Shown: in pieces, positions 58,858-64,000 of the stretch | Layout: the number at the start of each line of letters is the position of its first letter | Numbering within the stretch: position 1 is the first letter of the stretch | Origin: Bacillota bacterium | Lineage (GTDB): Bacteria; Bacillota; Clostridia; Oscillospirales; Acutalibacteraceae | NCBI GenBank assembly: GCA_023416955.1 | Contig: JAEZGM010000022.1 | Location: forward strand, 62,001 to 126,000 | Direction of reading: 5' to 3' | Length of the DNA: 64,000 nt | Made by a program: the position numbers and the translations under genes | The notes under the pieces: model-generated | What the model was told of the DNA's origin: nothing | Seen by the model: only the letters and a program-made list of their open reading frames with translations | The model's database searches: none

Positions 58858-59466
58858 TCAGATATTCACTCCCGCACAGCGGAGCGCCGCGCGCAGAGGC
58901 TCAATTTCCCCTGTATAACGGAAGCCCTCCATTCCCAGACTTCTGCCCGCCTCAATATTGGCGGACATGTCGTCGATGAAAAAGCACTCCTCCGGCTTCA
59001 ACGAAAATCGTTCAAAGAAGGCTTGATAGATTTTCGGATCCGGCTTCAGCAGCAGCACCTCGGCTGAAAACAAAATTCCTGAAAACTCACGAAGAACAGG
59101 AAGCTTCTCTTTGAACTCAAACATGCTTTTTCCCGCGTTGGAAAGCAGATACAAAGGGTAGCCCGCTTTTTTCAGCTCAATTGCCAATTGAGGAACCGCG
59201 TGCAGTTGGATCATATGTTCCCGCCAGTGCAGCAGTAACTGCTCCGCGCCACTGTGGAAACGCTGAGGAAGTCTTTCTTTCACAATCGGAATCAAATCCT
59301 GCTCCGTCAGCGTACCGCGGTCCAAGTCCTGCCACAGGCTGGATTCGAAAATCTCTTTGCGTATCAGCGGAATGTCCGCTTCGTGGTCAAAGAAAGCATG
59401 AATGATCTCATTTGGATCAAAGCCGGTGAGCACCTGCCCCATGTCAAAGACGATATTCCTAATCAT
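58858..59466 (-). CDS. HAD-family phosphatase (YihX-like)
   Basis: 202-residue HAD hydrolase. Motif I reads NIVFDMGQVLTGFDP (nucleophile Asp, then Gly in the second position, as in YihX-type sugar-phosphate phosphatases), motif II is LYLLSNAGKS, motif III lysine is in LLKPDPKIYQ and motif IV is FFIDDMSANIEAG. Given the operon it may act on deoxyribose or ribose phosphates or nucleotides, which is inference. The ATG at 59466 overlaps cdd by 8 bases; a longer frame to 59502 is less likely. Confidence 0.82.
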   Translation of the reverse strand: MIRNIVFDMGQVLTGFDPNEIIHAFFDHEADIPLIRKEIFESSLWQDLDRGTLTEQDLIPIVKERLPQRFHSGAEQLLLHWREHMIQLHAVPQLAIELKKAGYPLYLLSNAGKSMFEFKEKLPVLREFSGILFSAEVLLLKPDPKIYQAFFERFSLKPEECFFIDDMSANIEAGRSLGMEGFRYTGEIEPLRAALRCAGVNI

Positions 59467-59887
59467 GGCTGTGCGTCCCCAGATTTTTACTGCTGAAGCC
59501 AAGTGGCAGCAGCTCGCTCAGAGTATATACTTTCCACTCGTCCGGCGTTCTGCCCAAAATGATCCGGAAGGTATCGGGGTCGCAGAATTCCATCATAACC
59601 TGACGGCAAACGCCGCAGGGCGGACAGTACTCGCTGACAGCCTCCCCCACCTTTCCGCCGACAATTGCGATTGCTTCAAACTCCCTTTGCCCTTCGCTGA
59701 CAGCCTTGAAAAAAGCAGTACGCTCCGCGCAGTTGGATGGGGTGTATGTGGCGCTTTCAATATTGCAGCCTTGGTAAACTACTCCGTTTTTGCCCAGAAG
59801 CGCCGCGCCCACCTGAAACCCGGAATACGGTGTGTACGCTTTTTCCCTTGCCTCAATCGCTGCCGCAACTAATTCTTTTTCTTTCAT
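59459..59887 (-). CDS. cdd: Cytidine deaminase
   Basis: Deaminates cytidine and deoxycytidine to uridine forms. 142 residues of the homotetrameric type: SGFQVGAALL, NCAERTAFFKA (catalytic Glu with zinc Cys) and CPPCGVCRQVMMEF (two zinc Cys). It is in the salvage operon between deoC and the HAD gene. A GGGCGGAT/ATCCGCCC hairpin in the 59888-59961 gap before it may partly limit read-through. Confidence 0.96.
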   Translation of the reverse strand: MKEKELVAAAIEAREKAYTPYSGFQVGAALLGKNGVVYQGCNIESATYTPSNCAERTAFFKAVSEGQREFEAIAIVGGKVGEAVSEYCPPCGVCRQVMMEFCDPDTFRIILGRTPDEWKVYTLSELLPLGFSSKNLGTHSHD

Positions 59888-59961
59888 AAAATCACCTTCC
59901 TAATGGTGGAGAAAGGGCGGATATTCAATCCGCCCCTCCCCGAAATATTCAGTTCCGTTCT

Positions 59962-60627
59962 TTAATAGCCGTGTGCTTCCTCATTTTTTATGATTTTAAC
60001 AATACGGCTGGTACCCAACCGGGAAGCGCCAAGGGAAATGAACTTTTCCGCATCGTCCAGGGATTTAATCCCGCCCGCGGCTTTTATCTTTACCTGCGGC
60101 CCAACGTGCTTCGCAAACAACGCGACATCGTCAAACGTGGCGCCCGCCGTGGAAAAGCCGGTGGAGGTCTTGATGAAGTCCGCCCCTGACTGTGTTACGA
60201 CTTCGCACATTTTGATCTTTTCTTCCTCAGTCAAAAGGCAGGTCTCAATAATGACCTTTAAAATATGCGAACCGCAGGCGGCCTTAATCTGCCTGATTTC
60301 TTCAAGTTGAAGGTCGTAAAGGCCGTCCTTAATCCAGCCGAGGTTAACGACCATATCGACTTCGTCCGCACCGTTCTGAATGGCGTCCTTTGCTTCAAAC
60401 ACCTTCGCGGCTGTTGTGGCGTATCCATTCGGGAAACCGATCACTGTACAGACAGCCATTTTATCCCCAACATATTCTTTTACACGCTCCACATAAGAAG
60501 CCGGAATGCAGACCGACGCCGTACCGTACCGAATGGCGTCGTCGCAAATCTCCCGGATTTCCGCCCAGGTGGCCGTCTGCGTGAGCAGTGTATGATCAAC
60601 TGTACTTAATATTTGCTTAATGTCCAT
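59962..60627 (-). CDS. deoC: Deoxyribose-phosphate aldolase
   Basis: Splits deoxyribose 5-phosphate to glyceraldehyde 3-phosphate and acetaldehyde. 221 residues: DHTLLTQTATWAEIREICDDA, the Schiff-base Lys in FIKTSTGFSTAGATFDDV, and KAAGGIKSLDDAEKF with the second Lys. AGGAGG lies 5 bases before the ATG at 60627; an in-frame start at 60654 is unlikely. It follows the permease genes in the operon. Confidence 0.95.
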   Translation of the reverse strand: MDIKQILSTVDHTLLTQTATWAEIREICDDAIRYGTASVCIPASYVERVKEYVGDKMAVCTVIGFPNGYATTAAKVFEAKDAIQNGADEVDMVVNLGWIKDGLYDLQLEEIRQIKAACGSHILKVIIETCLLTEEEKIKMCEVVTQSGADFIKTSTGFSTAGATFDDVALFAKHVGPQVKIKAAGGIKSLDDAEKFISLGASRLGTSRIVKIIKNEEAHGY

Positions 60628-60676
60628 CTGATCCTCCTGATCATGAAAGCACATCTAATAAATGTACTCTCTTTTG

Positions 60677-61612
60677 TTACCTTACTCCCTTTTCATAGGG
60701 CTCACCGTCTGCTTTAGGCGCTACAGAGCGGCCGACGAACAGAATAAGAACCACAATGGTAAGGATATAAGGGAGCATCGCCAGAATCTGGCTTGGAACC
60801 TGAAGCGAGCTTTCGCTGCCGCCCAGCACAACCGTAAGCGCCTGTGCAAGACCGAACAGCAGGCACGCGCCATAAGCGCCAAAAGGAGTCCACTTGCCGA
60901 AAATAACAGCTGCAAGAGCGATGAATCCCTGACCGCTGATTGCGGTCGGATTGAACTGGGAAATAATCGCAAGCGTCATGGATGCGCCGCCGAATCCTGC
61001 AAGAATACCGGAAGTAAGCACGCTCAGATAACGGGTGCGGCTGACATTGATACCGAGTGTGTCCGCGGCGGCGGGATGCTCGCCGACCGAACGGACGCGA
61101 AGGCCCCATTTCGTTTTGTAAAGAAAGAACCATAGAGCCACCGTAGCGACCAATCCAAGAATAACAGTAATATCAACATTCAAATTCTCCATGGCGGTGC
61201 CCTGGAAAGCGTTTTCGCCGAAGAGCTTCGGAAGCGTTGTCACCGGAGGCGTCATTGTTGCACCCTTGAAAAGCAGGCGGCAGAAAAACAGCGCAAAGCC
61301 CGGTCCGATCAGGTTGATCGCTATACCGGAAATGGTCTGATCCGCCTTAAATGAGACTGATGCCACAGCGTGCAGCAATGCAATCGCACCGCCCGCGGCA
61401 CCCGCGGCAAGAAGGCCCAGCCATGGATTTCCGGTAAAATGGCTAACAGAAGCAGCGGTAAACGCGCCGATTGTCATCATACCTTCGATTCCGATGTTGA
61501 CCACACCGGAGCGTTCCGAAATCACGCCGCCAAGTGCGCCAAACACCAGAGGCGTAGAATACATCAGCGTAATACCGATCAAGAGCAAAAATTTACTGAA
61601 CATGTCCGGCAC
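60677..61612 (-). CDS. nupQ: Nucleoside ABC transporter permease 2
   Basis: Inner-membrane subunit of a BmpA-NupOPQ type nucleoside importer, 311 residues with about eight hydrophobic segments. It matches the branched-permease family (LGGVISERSGVVNIGIEGMMTIGAF, VRSVGEHPAAADTLGINV with the EAA-like loop). It overlaps the preceding permease by 20 bases and lies before deoC. Symbol assigned by context and similarity to the Bacillus/Lactococcus system. Confidence 0.85.
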   Translation of the reverse strand: MPDMFSKFLLLIGITLMYSTPLVFGALGGVISERSGVVNIGIEGMMTIGAFTAASVSHFTGNPWLGLLAAGAAGGAIALLHAVASVSFKADQTISGIAINLIGPGFALFFCRLLFKGATMTPPVTTLPKLFGENAFQGTAMENLNVDITVILGLVATVALWFFLYKTKWGLRVRSVGEHPAAADTLGINVSRTRYLSVLTSGILAGFGGASMTLAIISQFNPTAISGQGFIALAAVIFGKWTPFGAYGACLLFGLAQALTVVLGGSESSLQVPSQILAMLPYILTIVVLILFVGRSVAPKADGEPYEKGVR

Positions 61613-62720
61613 CTCTCTTTTCCAGTTTATCCGCTAATACCGGCACTATTTTAGTAAGCGCAACGAAGAAAACAATTGTGCCGATCATGATATTAATAAT
61701 TTCTGAAGGAGCGCCAACAGCCTGCTGTACACTTTGCCCGCCGTAAAGCAGGCCGCCGAAAAGCAAACCGGCAAAAACACAGCCTATCGGCGAAGAGCCG
61801 GCAATCAGCGCAACAGAAAGCCCGTTAAAGCCGTTGTTTTCAAACGCGGCCAACGTTGAAATTTTATGCGGTGCGGTGCCGGTGATGGCAAGCGCGCCTG
61901 CCAGTCCGGCAAGTGCGCCGGCGATCAGCATGGCCTGTGTAATATTAAGTCCCACATTAATGCCCGCAAACTCCGCTGCGTCACGGTTAAAACCGACAGC
62001 GCGCAACTCATAGCCCTTGCTGGTGCGGTTTAACAATACAGCAATCAATACAGCCATAATGATCGCAACCAGAATGCCGAAATTCACATCGGTTTTCAGC
62101 ATCATTTCATACAGCCATTTGTTCGGCTTTAAAGCTGCCATTCCGGCTTCGGAGGTCTTCCAGTTCGGCAGGAGCATGGTGTAACTGGACTCGTTTACCG
62201 GGTAGGAGCTGGTTGAATTCGGCAGATGATACGCATCTGTGTTGACAATAAAATTCGAAAGGTAAAGACCGATCCAATTCAGCATGATACTTGTGATAAC
62301 TTCATGAATGCCAAATTTTGCTTTTAAGTATCCGACAATGCCGCCAAACAGCGCGCCGCCGAGCATTCCGGCCAAAACGACAACCGGAACCTGAATAATC
62401 GCGGGCAGGTCAAGCTTTACGCCGACGCAAACAGCTGCAATGGTTCCGGCTATGTACTGCCCTTCCGCACCGATATTGAAAAGTCCGGTACTGAAAGCAA
62501 ATGCCACGCTGAGTCCCGTCAAAATAATCGGTGTAGCCTTAATGATCACGTTGGAAATATATTTCGGTTTAGAGAAAATTCCGTTAAACAATGCGCCGAA
62601 TGCCTGCCACGGATTATACCCGGCAACCGCAAGTACAATTGCCGCCACAAGGAAGCCAAACAAAACGGCAATCAGTGTTGATGCAATTGGTTTTTTAAGA
62701 ATCTTTGCGAGCGTTTTCAT
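61593..62720 (-). CDS. nupP: Nucleoside ABC transporter permease 1
   Basis: 375-residue permease with about nine to ten hydrophobic segments. Family features are FSTGLFNIGAEGQYIAGTIAA and LRAVGFNRDAAEFAGINV (cytoplasmic coupling loop). It overlaps the ATPase stop by 26 bases and the other permease by 20. With them it should form the membrane part of an importer for (deoxy)nucleosides. Confidence 0.87.
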   Translation of the reverse strand: MKTLAKILKKPIASTLIAVLFGFLVAAIVLAVAGYNPWQAFGALFNGIFSKPKYISNVIIKATPIILTGLSVAFAFSTGLFNIGAEGQYIAGTIAAVCVGVKLDLPAIIQVPVVVLAGMLGGALFGGIVGYLKAKFGIHEVITSIMLNWIGLYLSNFIVNTDAYHLPNSTSSYPVNESSYTMLLPNWKTSEAGMAALKPNKWLYEMMLKTDVNFGILVAIIMAVLIAVLLNRTSKGYELRAVGFNRDAAEFAGINVGLNITQAMLIAGALAGLAGALAITGTAPHKISTLAAFENNGFNGLSVALIAGSSPIGCVFAGLLFGGLLYGGQSVQQAVGAPSEIINIMIGTIVFFVALTKIVPVLADKLEKRGAGHVQ

Positions 62721-64000
62721 TCAGCTTACCTCCTGCCATTAAAAGTCCGATGGTGTTCTCGTCCACTTCGCCCTGCTTGAAGCTTTCTACAATAGTTCCG
62801 GCATAAAGGACATCAATGGTATCCGAAACATTCATCACTTCATCCAGTTCCAGTGAAATCAGAAGAATCGCCTTGCCCGCGTCACGTTCGCGTATCAGCG
62901 TCTTATGCACATATTCAATCGCGCCGACATCGAGGCCACGGGTCGGCTGCACCGCAATCAAAAGATCAGGGTTATTTGAAATCTCCCTTGCAATAATAAC
63001 CTTCTGCTGATTACCGCCCGAAAGGCCGCGTACCGGATGTTCCTCACATCCTGCCGGACGAATATCGTAATCTTCAATCAGTTTTTTAGTATAAGCAGTC
63101 ATTTTGCCGTGGTTCAGCATGCCGCGACGGTTAAACTCGCTTGTACGGTATTTTTCAATTAGCGCATTTTCCGAAACAGTGAAAGGAAGTATCAGTCCGC
63201 GCCTCTGTCTGTCTTCATGAATCGTAGCGACCTTATGATCAATCACGTTGCGGGGCGATGTATTCTGTATTTCCTGCCCGTCAATTTTAATAGTCCCGCT
63301 CTCAGCGTGCGTCAGTGAAGTAATCGCCTCCACCAGTTCCTTCTGGCCGTTGCCGTCAATACCCGCAATTCCGACAATTTCGCCCTTGTGTACCTTTAAC
63401 GAAAGATTTTTAACCGCTTCCAGTCCCCGTTCATCTTTCACCGTCAGATTATCAATTTCGAAAACTACTTCTTTCGGGTCAGCCGGTGTCTTTTCAACAA
63501 CAAGCCTGACAGCATGACCGACCATCTGTGTTGCCAACTGTTCCTCATCGACATCCTCAACCGAAACCGTATCAACATACTGGCCGCGGCGGATAATCGT
63601 GCAGGTTTCGGAAGAAGCCTTGATTTCTTTCAGTTTGTGGGTGATGATGATGATCGTTTTTCCGTCACTGATCAGGCTGTGCATAATCTGAATAAGCTCT
63701 TCAATCTCCTGCGGAGTAAGAACGGCGGTCGGCTCATCCAGAATCAACAGATCCGCACCGCGGTAAAGTGCCTTTAATATTTCAACACGCTGCTGCATTC
63801 CAACGGAAATATCTTCAATTTTTGCATCCGGGTCAACTTCAAGCCCATATTTCTTTACAATGCCGAGTATTTCCTCACGTGCTTTTTTCATGTTTACAAT
63901 GCCGAATTTACCAGTAATTTCATTGCCGAGTATAATATTCTGTGTAACTGTAAAATCATCAACCAGCATAAAATGCTGATGCACCATTCCGATGCCATGT
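62695..64000 (-). CDS. nupO: Nucleoside ABC transporter ATPase (5' end beyond window)
   Basis: Double-ATPase importer subunit, partial; 435 residues are visible here. The first half lacks its Walker A (outside the window) but has the signature ISVGMQQRVEIL and Walker B LLILDEPTAVLTPQE. The second half has Walker A-like GIDGNGQKEL, signature LSGGNQQKVIIARE and QPTRGLDVGAIE. The frame continues off the right edge at 64000, since the segment IGMVHQHFML is an internal Q-loop of the family. The gene order suggests a BmpA-type binding protein just beyond. Confidence 0.9.
   Translation of the reverse strand, partial: HGIGMVHQHFMLVDDFTVTQNIILGNEITGKFGIVNMKKAREEILGIVKKYGLEVDPDAKIEDISVGMQQRVEILKALYRGADLLILDEPTAVLTPQEIEELIQIMHSLISDGKTIIIITHKLKEIKASSETCTIIRRGQYVDTVSVEDVDEEQLATQMVGHAVRLVVEKTPADPKEVVFEIDNLTVKDERGLEAVKNLSLKVHKGEIVGIAGIDGNGQKELVEAITSLTHAESGTIKIDGQEIQNTSPRNVIDHKVATIHEDRQRRGLILPFTVSENALIEKYRTSEFNRRGMLNHGKMTAYTKKLIEDYDIRPAGCEEHPVRGLSGGNQQKVIIAREISNNPDLLIAVQPTRGLDVGAIEYVHKTLIRERDAGKAILLISLELDEVMNVSDTIDVLYAGTIVESFKQGEVDENTIGLLMAGGKLNENARKDS

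Overview
The window looks like chromosomal DNA of an anaerobic, endospore-forming member of the Clostridia, most like the Oscillospiraceae/Ruminococcaceae (inference). The evidence is a gerKA-KC-KB germinant-receptor locus, a membrane pyrophosphatase, a 2-hydroxyacyl-CoA dehydratase/activase pair, a T-box-controlled trp operon, RqcH, and consensus sigma-A promoters with strong Shine-Dalgarno sites. I see no rRNA or tRNA genes, prophage, CRISPR array or intact insertion sequence. Two families of very small non-coding elements and several structured intergenic repeats are present.

Layout. 1-10 kb: HAD phosphatase, GNAT acetyltransferase, Gfo/Idh oxidoreductase, AlaX-threonine aldolase pair, a LytTR/DUF3021/ABC exporter operon, and hppA. 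10-17 kb: DegV fatty-acid-binding protein, a GT-B glycosyltransferase, a 57-residue protein and the gerK locus with a small fourth gene. 17-24 kb (minus strand): complete trpE-GD-C-F-B-A operon behind a tRNA-Trp T-box leader. 24-35 kb (minus strand): closely packed MFS-trmK-nif3-rqcH followed by a Wzy-like polymerase, two glycosyltransferases, a Wzz/BY-kinase-like protein and an ATPase. 35-42 kb: secreted beta-propeller protein, prfB, a RING/zinc-ribbon membrane protein, galU, rpsF-ssb-rpsR and an amidohydrolase. 42-47.5 kb: PASTA pseudokinase, small membrane protein, yebC, Fe-S flavoprotein, and pyrB with a PyrI-like zinc tail. 47.7-53.5 kb: two-gene dehydratase activase system, then a diguanylate cyclase behind a c-di-GMP-I riboswitch. 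53.5-57.4 kb: mscL, exoA, a cyclophilin behind a structured leader, and an ABC exporter. 57.4-64 kb (minus strand): nucleoside uptake and salvage operon (nup ABC genes, deoC, cdd, HAD, pdp), truncated at the right edge.

How genes work together. The trp genes form a full chorismate-to-tryptophan pathway sensed through uncharged tRNA-Trp. The nucleoside ABC transporter feeds Cdd, PyNP and DeoC. The ger genes encode one germinant receptor. The GGDEF enzyme is probably feedback-controlled by its own product. The 964/426-residue pair probably forms an ATP-driven low-potential electron-transfer system of unknown substrate.

Most interesting unexplained items: the hairpin-plus-terminator leader before the cyclophilin gene; two related TA-flanked mini-elements; a tandem structured repeat in the alaX leader with a partial echo near exoA; a decayed second yebC tail; the catalytically dead PASTA kinase; and the zinc-tailed PyrB.
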